Assembly: GCA_031276545.1 (NCBI GenBank)
Contig: JAISMW010000032.1
Coordinates: 1-14,672, forward strand
Source of the DNA: Tannerellaceae bacterium
GTDB lineage: Bacteria > Bacteroidota > Bacteroidia > Bacteroidales > Tannerellaceae
DNA length: 14,672 nt
Direction of reading: 5' to 3'
Position numbers and translations under genes: made by a program. The notes under the pieces were generated by a model. The model was not told the DNA's origin and did not search any database. It saw only the letters and a list, made by a program, of their open reading frames with translations. Positions 7,590 to 14,616 of the stretch are shown here, one piece after another (positions within the stretch are counted from its first letter, which is position 1; the number at the start of each line of letters is the position of its first letter).

Positions 7590-10283
7590 TTAAAAATTTA
7601 CACTTGCACCCAACGTAAACGTGCGTTCGCGCGGATATTGATAGAAAAATATGTTTTGCCCCCATTTGTTGCTATTGGCGGAACCTTCAGGGTCGTATCC
7701 CCTGAATTCATTCGAATGGATAAGAAAAGCATTGTTCACACTGAAGTAAATCCTCAAATCGTGCATACCTCTTTTTTCAAGCATTTTCTTATTAAAGGTA
7801 TAGCCTAACTGAAGCAAATTGCCGCGAATGTATGAACCGTCCGATATCCAGTACGCATCGTCACTGCTGCTTTGTCCGGCATAAGTAGTATGGCGTATTT
7901 GCTGGATCATTGTATTTTGTCTGTCCTCTCTCCATCCGTCCGTTAGCATTAACCTCATGCCGTTTGCTACACCGGCACGATCCAGGATAGCGCCTAAATA
8001 GGATTCCCAGGTGCTCACACCGGCGACAAACTGCAAATCAACCGTCAGATCGAAATCCTTATACGATAATTTGTTGATCAAACTGCCGGAGTAACGGGGA
8101 ATACCATTCCCCATAATGTAGCTTTCTGCTGTTTTTTTCGATTCCCCAGGACTTTGTACACCTGCTGCGGCAGCGGCTTCTGCCGCTTCGGAGGTACTCC
8201 ACGTACCTAAACGTTTCTGGGTGTAAAAACTTCCCAATGCTTCACCCACACGGTGGATAATGCGTCCGTTGCCGGTATTGATTACAATGTCTTCATTATT
8301 TTCACCCAGTTGCTTCACTTCATTTTTATTATGATTGAAGTTCAAGGTTGTTTCCCATGAAAAATCATGGGTACTAATATTCATGGTCGTCAGTAACAGA
8401 TCGATTCCGGTATTATCTACACGTCCCATATTCTGATATACACTTGAGAATCCCGATTCATAGGGTAGAGGACGTTCCAGTAATAAATCATGCGTGTTTT
8501 TATGATAGTAATCGAAATCTAAACTGACCCGGCCATCGAATAATCCAAGATTGATACCGATGTCAAACTGATCGGTTTTTTCCCATTCAAGATCCGGATT
8601 GGCCATACGGCTCATCTGAGAGGTAGCCACACGGGCTCCGTTCATCAAAACGGTACTGGCTTCCATCATGGAAATGGATCGGTATACTTCAATTTCCGTA
8701 TTACCTGTCCTGCCGTAACTGGCATGCAACTTCAAATTGCTAAGCCAGGCGTTGGCTTTCAGGAAATCTTCATTGGAAACCGTCCAACCGATCCCTGCCG
8801 ACGGGAATAAACCGTATTTGTGATTTCCCCCAAAACGGGACGACCCGTCCGCACGTAATGTGACAGTGGCCATATATTTGTCCTGCAACGTATAACTGGC
8901 GCGTCCGAAATAGGAGTTGATAGCCCAGCCGGAAGCGCTGGAACCCGGAGCCGACGGGGTGGCTCCGGCGCCAAGGTTATTGTACTGATAATGATTTGAA
9001 GTGAAATTGGTGACGTTGCCCGTATTGAAACTGAACGATTGAGATTGCGACCAGCTCATTCCCAGGGTGGCATTGATGCGATGTGTCTCATTCAATACTT
9101 TATTATAACTCAGATACGTTTCTTCCTGCCAGTACAGGTTTTGTCCATACAGAAGGTAAGCCCGACCCTGTGGCGACGAAATATACAATAGGTCGGTTGG
9201 AAAATAATCCCGGTTTGTCCACTGGTTATAGTCAATCCCCAACTGTGTCCGCAAATCAAGGCCGTCAAATAAATGGAATACCAATGCCATATTCCCGAAT
9301 ATTTTGGTGCGGATTCGTTTACGGATAGCGGTTTCCAACTCTTGCACAGGATTAGCCATTCCTTCCAGGTTATAGTCCAACTGAGTCTGATAGTTTGAAC
9401 TACCCCATCGTCCGTCAGGAAATTTAACCGGAATAATCGGAGGCATTTCCCACATATTTCTCCGTGCGCCCCCACCGGTATCGTCAATTGTATTTCCCCA
9501 CATATAATTCACCATGAGGTTTGTATTGATATCCAGCCACGGCTTGGGTTTGGCGTCGTAGGTCAGTTTTGCGTTCAAACGTTTCGCGTAGTTGTTCAGC
9601 ACGATACCTTCCCGGTCGGTATAGTTGACGAACGCACCCACGGCCGCTTTCTGTCCCTGGAACTGAACATTCAGTTGATGACTCTGAGAGACAGCATTGC
9701 GTGTAACCGCTTCCTGCCAGTCGGTGTCATAAAGAGGATCACCGTTTGCGTCAAAAAACAGCGGGTCTGTACGGCGCGGTATCCACTCCTCAAGTCCTCT
9801 GTCGGCCAACGTTTTTCTGCCTGCCGGATATTTGGAAAGATTGGCAAAGGCGATGTCTTCCATTTCCACAAATTCTTCCGCATTCATCAATTCGACCTTC
9901 TTTGCCAGTGTTCCCAAGCTGACGTACCCATTGTATGAAACAAGGGTGCGGCCTTCTCCCACATTTCCCCGTTTGGTAGTTACCAGAATCACACCATTTG
10001 CGCCGCGAGCGCCGTAGATAGCCGTAGCCGAAGCATCCTTTAACACCTCAATACGTTCGATATCGTTCGGATTCACAAACTGAAAATCCGTCATCTGGAC
10101 ACCGTCAATCACGAATAACGGAGTAAAATCAGTATAAAGAGAATTAATGCCGCGGATAATAATGCGCGGCGCACTTCCATTCATTCCCAAAGGATTTCCC
10201 GTTGATGAGAGAATATTCACCCCGGCTGCTTTTCCCCGTAATCCGGTCCAGTGCATTAAATGAAGAATTGCGCAGAATATCAT
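7590..10283 (-). CDS. susC-like: SusC-type TonB-dependent receptor, C-terminal part (plug and barrel) after a frameshift
   Basis: This 897-aa open frame holds most of the plug and the whole 22-strand-type barrel of a SusC/RagA receptor. It includes LRGKAAGVNILSSTGNPLG, then RIIIRGINSLY, PLFVIDGVQ and RIEVLKDASATAIYGARGAN (the plug signature), and ends FTLGASVNF with the terminal aromatic needed for outer-membrane insertion. Its nominal first codons (10283 to about 10234) are not homologous to the family: the true upstream sequence is in another frame, in the ORF at 10144-10953. Merged, the gene would run 10953 to 7590 and encode about 1120 aa, a normal length for an STN-bearing SusC. There are no other lesions in the barrel, so the break is recent, bypassed, or a sequence error. 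SusD follows 13 bp downstream. Confidence 0.9.
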   Translation of the reverse strand: MIFCAILHLMHWTGLRGKAAGVNILSSTGNPLGMNGSAPRIIIRGINSLYTDFTPLFVIDGVQMTDFQFVNPNDIERIEVLKDASATAIYGARGANGVILVTTKRGNVGEGRTLVSYNGYVSLGTLAKKVELMNAEEFVEMEDIAFANLSKYPAGRKTLADRGLEEWIPRRTDPLFFDANGDPLYDTDWQEAVTRNAVSQSHQLNVQFQGQKAAVGAFVNYTDREGIVLNNYAKRLNAKLTYDAKPKPWLDINTNLMVNYMWGNTIDDTGGGARRNMWEMPPIIPVKFPDGRWGSSNYQTQLDYNLEGMANPVQELETAIRKRIRTKIFGNMALVFHLFDGLDLRTQLGIDYNQWTNRDYFPTDLLYISSPQGRAYLLYGQNLYWQEETYLSYNKVLNETHRINATLGMSWSQSQSFSFNTGNVTNFTSNHYQYNNLGAGATPSAPGSSASGWAINSYFGRASYTLQDKYMATVTLRADGSSRFGGNHKYGLFPSAGIGWTVSNEDFLKANAWLSNLKLHASYGRTGNTEIEVYRSISMMEASTVLMNGARVATSQMSRMANPDLEWEKTDQFDIGINLGLFDGRVSLDFDYYHKNTHDLLLERPLPYESGFSSVYQNMGRVDNTGIDLLLTTMNISTHDFSWETTLNFNHNKNEVKQLGENNEDIVINTGNGRIIHRVGEALGSFYTQKRLGTWSTSEAAEAAAAAGVQSPGESKKTAESYIMGNGIPRYSGSLINKLSYKDFDLTVDLQFVAGVSTWESYLGAILDRAGVANGMRLMLTDGWREDRQNTMIQQIRHTTYAGQSSSDDAYWISDGSYIRGNLLQLGYTFNKKMLEKRGMHDLRIYFSVNNAFLIHSNEFRGYDPEGSANSNKWGQNIFFYQYPRERTFTLGASVNF

Positions 10284-10953
10284 CTGCTGTTGCTACGCTG
10301 ATGGATCCGGTTACGTCGGATTTGCGTTGTACGCCATAGCCTACTACTACGATTTCTTCCAGCGCTTGTGTGTTTTCCGACAGGCGGATGGTGAGGGTTC
10401 GCCGGTTGCCGACTGCGACATTAAGTGGGGAATAGCCGATGTAGCTTACGGCTAACACGGCTCCCGGCTGCACTTCCATTGTAAATTTCCCGTCCAGGTC
10501 GGTGATGCTGCCGTTGGTTGTTCCCTTCTCCACCACGTTGGCGCCGATAACAGGCTCGCCGTTTGTGTCTGTTACGATGCCGGAGATGCTTATCCTGCTG
10601 TCTACCTGCTGCGGCTGCTGCAGAGAGACGATGATATGCTTTCCTTTGATGGTATGCGTGTAGCCGGAGTTTTTAAGGATGAGATTCAAGGCTTCATTGA
10701 TAGTCATATCTGTGATCGAGATATTTATTTTCCGATGTATGTCTATCTTTGATTCTTCATAATCTACCGACAGGTTTGTCTGTTTCTCTATTTCTTCAAA
10801 TGCGGCTTTTAAGGTGGTATTGCTCCCGGTCAGCGTGATCTTATTGAGCGTTTCTGAAATTGCGTATGGCGAAGAAAATAGCAGAAAGGATATAAAAACA
10901 GTCTTCACGAAATGATTTAAACTGTTTCCTCGTAATAATTCATTAATTTTCAT
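10144..10953 (-). CDS. susC-like: SusC-type receptor, N-terminal part: signal peptide, STN domain, CarboxypepD_reg-like domain, start of plug
   Basis: I choose ATG at 10953 (MKINELLRG...) over the in-frame TTG at 11007, because it gives a signal peptide: hydrophobic core VKTVFISFLLFSSP at residues 16-29. Numbered from that start, residues about 45-110 form an STN (secretin/TonB short N-terminal) domain (AAFEEIEKQTNLSVDY, then TINEALNLILKNSGY). Residues about 122-195 are a CarboxypepD_reg-like domain (ISGIVTDTNGEPVIGANV, DGKFTM), and ALEEIVVVGYG (198-208) is the TonB-box-type linker to the plug. After TGK (239-241) the frame is lost and the ORF ends at 10144 after about 30 unrelated residues. 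STN domains pass the ligand signal to FecR anti-sigma factors, which fits the fecR and sigma genes immediately upstream. Confidence 0.88.
   Translation of the reverse strand: MKINELLRGNSLNHFVKTVFISFLLFSSPYAISETLNKITLTGSNTTLKAAFEEIEKQTNLSVDYEESKIDIHRKINISITDMTINEALNLILKNSGYTHTIKGKHIIVSLQQPQQVDSRISISGIVTDTNGEPVIGANVVEKGTTNGSITDLDGKFTMEVQPGAVLAVSYIGYSPLNVAVGNRRTLTIRLSENTQALEEIVVVGYGVQRKSDVTGSISVATADDILRNSSFNALDRITGKSSRGEYSLINGKSFGNEWKCAAHYYPRH
10230..10237 (-). other. Frameshift site in susC at GGGGAAAA
   Basis: On the minus strand the plug reads ACG GGG AAA AGC in the upstream frame, whereas the family sequence (T-G-K-A-A-G) needs ACG GGG AAA GCA. One extra A in the four-A run (plus-strand TTTT at 10230-10233, beside CCCC at 10234-10237) moves the frame. 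Removing one A restores an uninterrupted SusC. Possible readings are an assembly or sequencing indel, a real null allele, slippage-based phase switching, or programmed bypass. Confidence 0.85.
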
Positions 10954-11007
10954 AATTTTGCAAATTGTTTTATTAAGTTGAATACTTGTGTAAGTTAGTT
11001 TTTTCAA

Positions 11008-11085
11008 TTACGAATTTGATGGGTATTCTTCGATTTGGAATCCGGGAATGATGTTGCGCAAAATTTCCCGGGTTCTTTTTTTCAT
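11008..11085 (-). CDS. Small ORF (25 aa) between fecR and susC, strong Shine-Dalgarno
   Basis: ATG at 11085 opens 25 codons beginning MKKRTREILRNIIPGF and ending EEYPSNS, then TAA at 11008-11010. A consensus AGGAGG lies 6 bases before the ATG, in the 21-bp space after the fecR stop. That is notable because Bacteroidetes genes rarely use strong Shine-Dalgarno sites. The basic, then acidic, peptide has no membrane segment or signal peptide. It is in the same frame as susC: the codon after its TAA is TTG, and the frame then stays open through the susC start at 10953. A GC-rich hairpin (11039-11048 with 11065-11074, one G-T pair) lies inside the ORF. It could be a leader peptide controlling susC, a small partner protein, or a chance ORF. 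I do not recognise the family. Confidence 0.5.
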   Translation of the reverse strand: MKKRTREILRNIIPGFQIEEYPSNS

Positions 11086-11091
11086 GGTATG

Positions 11092-11097
11092 CCTCCT
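11092..11097 (-). promoter_or_regulatory. Consensus ribosome binding site AGGAGG for the 25-aa ORF
   Basis: Plus-strand CCTCCT reads AGGAGG on the coding strand, six bases before ATG 11085 and ten bases after the fecR stop. None of the other gene starts I inspected here (susC, susD, sigma) has a comparable site; their leaders are A/T-rich. Confidence 0.6.
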
Positions 11098-11106
11098 CTC
11101 TCTTTT

Positions 11107-12102
11107 TCAGTGTATATATACGGTGCTGTCTTTGATTCGATACCGGAATCCTCCAATATCTTTCAGTATGTTGAATACCTGATGTACATCTTCATCCGGA
11201 GAAAAGCGTACGGTGAAAATGCGGCCTTTGTATTTGCCGGGATCGTACTGTACTTTTATCCGGAATTTGCGTTCTATTACCTTTATTATCTCGTCGAACG
11301 TAGCGCTCTGGAATACCAGGAATCCTTGTATCCAGCGGGTGTTTTTTTCCGATATGACTTTTTTCGTGATTAATTCTTCGGTTGTCCGGTCGTAAATAAG
11401 CTGTTCGTTGGGTGAGAGGATGACGGTGGATTGCATCTTCGTCCGTTTGGTGTTGATTTTAACTTTCCCGCTTTCCAGTGTCGTAACGGTTTTTCCGGCA
11501 TCCGGATAGGACTGTACGTTAAATACGGTACCCAGAGCCGTTATATCCATGTATTCGGTCTTTACAATGAACGGTTTATCCGGATTGGGCGCCACGCTGA
11601 AGTTGGCTTCTCCATTCAGAAATAATGTGCGGGAGGGGCCGGAAAATTCTTTTTCCGAGATAAGCAGCGAGCCGGAATTAGCCCATACTTCCGAACCGTC
11701 GGAAAGGATGATATGCTTCTGTTCTCCCAGGGGGACAAAGTATTCTACCAGTTCCGGTTCGCGGACAATGACCGTGTCGTGTTTCAGGTGATAGGTCAGC
11801 GTGGCGCTGAGTATGGGCAAGAGCAGAACAGCGGCCACCTTAAGCCAGGCAGTTCTATGAGGCAGGCGCCGTCTGTTTTCGTACGTGCGGATGCGTTTCC
11901 GGATTTTCTTTAATTCCGACTGTGTCTGCGCATCATGTTCTGCCGTACAGTTTTCCCATATATCCTGCATGACCTCCCGTTTTTCGGATTGCAGCTCATT
12001 ATCCATAAACCATTTATGGAACTTATACTGGATTTCTTCGGAGACGCTGTTCTCGAAGAAATTTTTTATCAATGCCGGGAGGTATTTATTTCTCATGCTC
12101 AT
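11107..12102 (-). CDS. FecR-family anti-sigma factor
   Basis: A 331-aa inner-membrane regulator. The N-terminal cytoplasmic part (1-85) binds the sigma factor and ends in a basic stretch. One transmembrane helix follows (about 86-104, LKVAAVLLLPILSATLTY). The periplasmic FecR domain spans about 125-205 (HIILSDGSEVWANSGSLL, LFLNGEANFSVAPNPDKPF, ALGTVFNVQSY). A C-terminal DUF4974-type STN-like segment lies at about 260-330 (LVFQSATFDEIIKVIERKF to the end). In characterised systems the periplasmic domain receives the signal from the STN domain of its partner SusC. The gene lies 115 bp after the sigma gene and directly before the small ORF and susC, a standard arrangement. A second Met at residue 3 (12096) is an alternative start. 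Confidence 0.93.
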   Translation of the reverse strand: MSMRNKYLPALIKNFFENSVSEEIQYKFHKWFMDNELQSEKREVMQDIWENCTAEHDAQTQSELKKIRKRIRTYENRRRLPHRTAWLKVAAVLLLPILSATLTYHLKHDTVIVREPELVEYFVPLGEQKHIILSDGSEVWANSGSLLISEKEFSGPSRTLFLNGEANFSVAPNPDKPFIVKTEYMDITALGTVFNVQSYPDAGKTVTTLESGKVKINTKRTKMQSTVILSPNEQLIYDRTTEELITKKVISEKNTRWIQGFLVFQSATFDEIIKVIERKFRIKVQYDPGKYKGRIFTVRFSPDEDVHQVFNILKDIGGFRYRIKDSTVYIH

Positions 12103-12137
12103 CGTGCTTTCCTGTAAGACGGTTAAACGGGTTTGGA

Positions 12138-12152
12138 CACACAGTCTGTGTG
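12138..12152. promoter_or_regulatory. 15-bp palindrome between sigma and fecR
   Basis: CACACAG-T-CTGTGTG is a perfect 7+7 palindrome with a one-base centre, in the 115-bp spacer between the sigma stop and the fecR start. The centre is too tight for a full hairpin, so a dimeric protein site or chance are both possible. Confidence 0.3.
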
Positions 12153-12217
12153 CGGATTTATTTGCCGAACTCCTGAAAGCCGCCCGGCTCGCCGGACATT
12201 CCCGTGTGATGATGTGA

Positions 12218-12766
12218 TTATTCGAGGGAGGTAATGATTCCTCTTATATCGTTTAATGCCTGGGTGATGTGGTTTTCCACGGTACGTTTGCTGATGTTCA
12301 GTTGTCCGGCGATTTCATCATTGGAGAATCCTTCTTTTCGGCTCATGATGAAGATACGTTTGCGTTGCGAAGGCATTTTGTCGACAGCCAAATCAATCAG
12401 AAGAGACAGTTCCCGGGCATATAATTCCTCTTCTATCCGATCGGAATACCGATTTTCCGTGTCTTCCTGCTGTTTGCGGTCATATTTTTCTTTGATGGCG
12501 TTATGTTCGTAATAATCATAGACCATGTTCCTGGCCATGCGGAATAAATAGGCTTTGAACGAGATAATCCTCGAAACGGATTCCCTGTTTATCCATACCT
12601 TAAAAAAGATGTCCTGCGCCATATCGGAGGCCAGGTCTTCATTTTTTATGAATCCCGTCAGAAAACTTTTCACAATGGGGTAATACCGAGTAAAGAGGAC
12701 ATTAAAAGCTTCATGGTCTCCATTCTCCAATTTTTTTATACAGTTCAATTCAAGGTTAGTATCCAT
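12218..12766 (-). CDS. ECF RNA polymerase sigma factor, Bacteroidetes PUL type
   Basis: A 182-aa sigma-70 family protein with only regions 2 and 4. Region 2 spans about 20-90, with LASDMAQDIFFKVWINRE (45-62) and the -10-recognition stretch FKAYLFRMARNMVYDYY (70-86). Region 4 spans about 120-178, with MPSQRKRIFIMSRKEGFSN (131-149) and the helix-turn-helix EIAGQLNISKRTVENHI (151-167). Length and layout fit the sigma factors paired with FecR and STN-SusC receptors, which activate their own PUL when the glycan binds. The start at 12766 gives the usual N-terminus and lies 19 bases after a plausible -7 box. It is the first gene of the sigma-fecR-susC run. Confidence 0.94.
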   Translation of the reverse strand: MDTNLELNCIKKLENGDHEAFNVLFTRYYPIVKSFLTGFIKNEDLASDMAQDIFFKVWINRESVSRIISFKAYLFRMARNMVYDYYEHNAIKEKYDRKQQEDTENRYSDRIEEELYARELSLLIDLAVDKMPSQRKRIFIMSRKEGFSNDEIAGQLNISKRTVENHITQALNDIRGIITSLE

Positions 12767-12784
12767 AGCGCAATAAATTCAATC

Positions 12785-12792
12785 CAAATGTA
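12785..12792 (-). promoter_or_regulatory. Possible Bacteroidetes -7 promoter box before the sigma gene
   Basis: TACATTTG on the minus strand matches TAnnTTTG, the -7 element of the Bacteroidetes housekeeping promoter, ending 19 bases before the sigma start codon. I see no TTTG -33 element at the right distance, so the site is only half supported. Confidence 0.4.
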
Positions 12793-12820
12793 TATCTTTT
12801 TTGAAGACATTCTTTCGGAT

Positions 12821-13348
12821 TTACCTGATCAGCCTCATTTCGCAGGCTTTTTTAATCAGTTCGGCCATATTCCTGACCTTTATTTTGGCAAAAAGATTGT
12901 CTCTGTATGTTTTGATGGTATCTTTATGGATAGACAGCCGGGCGGCAATCTGACCGGATGTGAGTCCTTCCGCTATTTCTTCGCAAAGAAACTGTTCTCC
13001 GTTGCTTACGGCCTCGATGCCGGTCAGCATTTCGTCTATATCCGCGTTTTTCAGTATGTATCCGGATGCCCCGTGATACAGCGCGCGTCTGGCAATATTG
13101 AGTTCTTTGTATGTAGTCAGCATGACCTCCGCCGATATTTCGGTGTATTTGCGCAGGAAATAGTCCGCCTTCTCTTTTTCTCCCAGATAGATGTAGGCCA
13201 CGGTGAGCGCCCGGGCTGTTTCTGCCTGGCATATACCGTGCGGATTGCGGAAGACGTTAAAAAGGGGCAGAGGCCGACATCCGTTGCCGACAGGGATCGG
13301 TGGATCATCCTGTCTGCAAACTATCTTCCCAACGGCGGACTGAGCCAT
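12821..13348 (-). pseudogene. Truncated NarL/LuxR-type response regulator, chimeric N-terminus
   Basis: The last ~55 residues are an intact LuxR helix-turn-helix: GLTSGQIAARLSIHKDTIKTY then NLFAKIKVRNMAELIKKA. Before it is only the second half of a receiver domain: VMLTTYKELNIARRALYHG (with the conserved Thr) and GASGYILKNADIDEML (conserved Lys). The strands with the acidic pocket and the phospho-accepting Asp are missing. Further upstream the frame continues into a TPR-like helix pair (TARALTVAYIYLGEKEKADY, about 13150-13220), as found in Bacteroidetes TPR sensor kinases. It then runs into the antisense of an unrelated plus-strand fragment, where the nominal ATG at 13348 lies. An in-frame deletion fusing a sensor-kinase N-terminus to a regulator C-terminus would give this. 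It cannot be a phosphorylation-controlled regulator as it stands; an internal ATG at 13123 could still make a DNA-binding remnant. It lies 54 bp upstream of the sigma gene. Confidence 0.7.
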
Positions 13349-13801
13349 ATCGACTTTTTCACCTATTCCCCAACTTCTCCGCTAACGGAGCATGCCCTCG
13401 CCGAATTTAGATATAATGTTCCCGTTTCGATTTGCGTCAAGCCGAAGAGCGACAGCAACACCACCCTCGCCGCATCGCAGATAGGGAGCGGCGCCTACGA
13501 TTTTGCCGGCGACCCGGCCAAAGTGCTGGCCTGTTTCGGCAGTTTCGCCGGGTCGAGCGCATTTACCTCGCTGGACAATCTCCGGCTTGTAGCCAACAAT
13601 AACGGCATAACCCAGGAAGTCTACAGCCGGATAAGCTTTGCCACCAACTGCTACAAGATAGTGGTATACGGAAAGAACCGAAACGGAAAGCTCATCGGCC
13701 GCTACACCGGCTATTCCACCACCGGGTTCGACTTTGTTTACTGGTGCATCGATCCCGACGACCCGTCTTTCGGAAGTTCATTCACTGCGGAGATACCGTA
13801 A
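13260..13801 (+). pseudogene. 3' fragment of an unknown, probably secreted beta-rich protein
   Basis: From about 13260 to the TAA at 13799-13801 the plus frame reads as genuine protein: DRDRWIILSANYLPNGG, ALAEFRYNVPVSICVKPKS, FATNCYKIVVYGKNRNGKL and GRYTGYSTTGFDFVYWC. It is rich in Tyr, Asn, Gly and beta-strand formers, with two Cys in the last third. There is no Met, GTG start or RBS at its 5' side; it abuts the antisense of the response-regulator fragment, so its beginning has been lost. The left boundary is uncertain by some 30 bases. I do not recognise the family; a surface or carbohydrate-binding beta-sandwich is a guess. A plus-strand terminator about 160 bp downstream may have belonged to it. 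Confidence 0.55.
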
Positions 13802-13873
13802 TGTATGGAAACAAAACTTAGCAGCTCATGTTGCGCAAGTTCATAATACCTGACAACTGTGATCCGAGCGACT

Positions 13874-13939
13874 TTGTTCACTTTCGCGGGGCGAATCGGC
13901 GAATCGGGGTTTCAAAAGATTTTTGCTGACAGTGAACAA
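13874..13939. repeat. 9-bp inverted repeat with an internal 8-bp tandem pair
   Basis: TTGTTCACT (13874-13882) and AGTGAACAA (13931-13939) are perfect inverted repeats 48 bp apart. Between them CGAATCGG is present twice in tandem (13892-13907). CGACTTTGTT at 13869-13878 also matches the left end of the 2999-3014 repeat over 10 bp. Confidence 0.5.
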
Positions 13940-13963
13940 CCGTATTTGCGGAGTAAAAAGGAT

Positions 13964-14010
13964 AGAGAGAGGCTGCCCCCCGTTAAGGAAGCAGTCTCTC
14001 TCCATTTTTT
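13964..14010 (+). terminator. Rho-independent terminator, plus strand
   Basis: AGAGAGAGGCTGC (13964-13976) pairs with GCAGTCTCTCT (from 13991), a 12-bp-class stem with one G-T pair and a 14-base loop, followed by ATTTTTT (14004-14010). It is oriented to stop plus-strand transcription arriving from the truncated gene that ends at 13801. Confidence 0.75.
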
Positions 14011-14175
14011 AGCTGTTCCCCGCCCTCCCCTGCCGTTCGTTCCCCGTCCGGCAGGAGGTCGCCGCGGAGCGAAAGCGGCTGGCCCGGAGGCGCCGGGAGG
14101 TACCCGCCGACGCATCCCGGTTCCCCCCTCATTCATTCGGGTTCTTCTCGCCCTGATTGCGTTTACTTGCCTTCC
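14011..14175. other. GC-rich spacer without a convincing gene
   Basis: This stretch is notably GC-rich and separates the terminator from the AT-rich array. Open frames crossing it on both strands (rich in Pro, Arg and Gly) have no RBS and no family-like sequence. I see nothing assignable here. Confidence 0.5.
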
Positions 14176-14616
14176 GATAATGATTGTAAATGTAGCAATA
14201 AGTAAGGCAAATAGTAGAATAATGATTGCAAATACTACAATAAGTAATGCAAATATTAGAATAAGTAATGCAAATATTGGAAGAAGTAATGCAAATATTC
14301 AAAGAAGTAATGCAAATATTGGAGGAAGGAATGCAAATATTCCAATAAGTAATGCAAATATTGCCGGAAGTAACGCAAATATTCTAATAAGTAATGCAAA
14401 TATTGGAAGAAGTAATGCAAATATTCCAATAAGTAATGCAAATATTTGAGAAAGGAACGAAAATATTCCAATAAGTAATTCAAATATTATAAGAAGTAAT
14501 GCAAATATTCCACTAAGTAATGCAAATATTGGTGGAAGGAACGCAAATATTCCAATAAGTAATGCAAATATTGGTGGAAGGAACGCAAATATTCCAATAA
14601 GTAATGCAAATATTAT
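14176..14616. repeat. 21-bp tandem array, 21 contiguous units, AT-rich
   Basis: Twenty-one units of exactly 21 bp, core AGTAATGCAAATATT, with no length changes. The first three units are the most diverged. From the fourth unit, junctions tend to alternate between ...TATTCC/AATAAG and ...TATTGG/(AAG or TGG)AAG, giving a loose 42-bp higher-order period. Every unit that starts after CC and ends in GG holds CCAATA...TATTGG, an inverted repeat with an 11-base middle. In the plus frame it encodes S-N-A-N-I-x-x repeats, but a TGA at 14447-14449 interrupts that frame. The minus frames give hydrophobic ALLIGIF-type repeats without an RBS. I treat it as non-coding minisatellite DNA. The last 56 bases of the window (14617-14672) hold nothing I can assign. 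Confidence 0.9.

Noticed and set aside
11039..11082. Plus-strand intrinsic terminator (10-bp stem followed by CTTTTTTT)
   Set aside because: No plus-strand gene reads into it. The T-run is the complement of the AAA AAA codons of the small ORF, so I keep the hairpin only as part of that finding.
13802..13858. Tiny minus-strand ORF MNLRNMSC
   Set aside because: Eight codons with no RBS or context; expected by chance.
13859..14449. 196-aa plus-strand open frame ending in S-N-A-N-I repeats
   Set aside because: It crosses a terminator hairpin and GC-rich spacer, has no family-like N-terminus, and stops in mid-array although the array continues.
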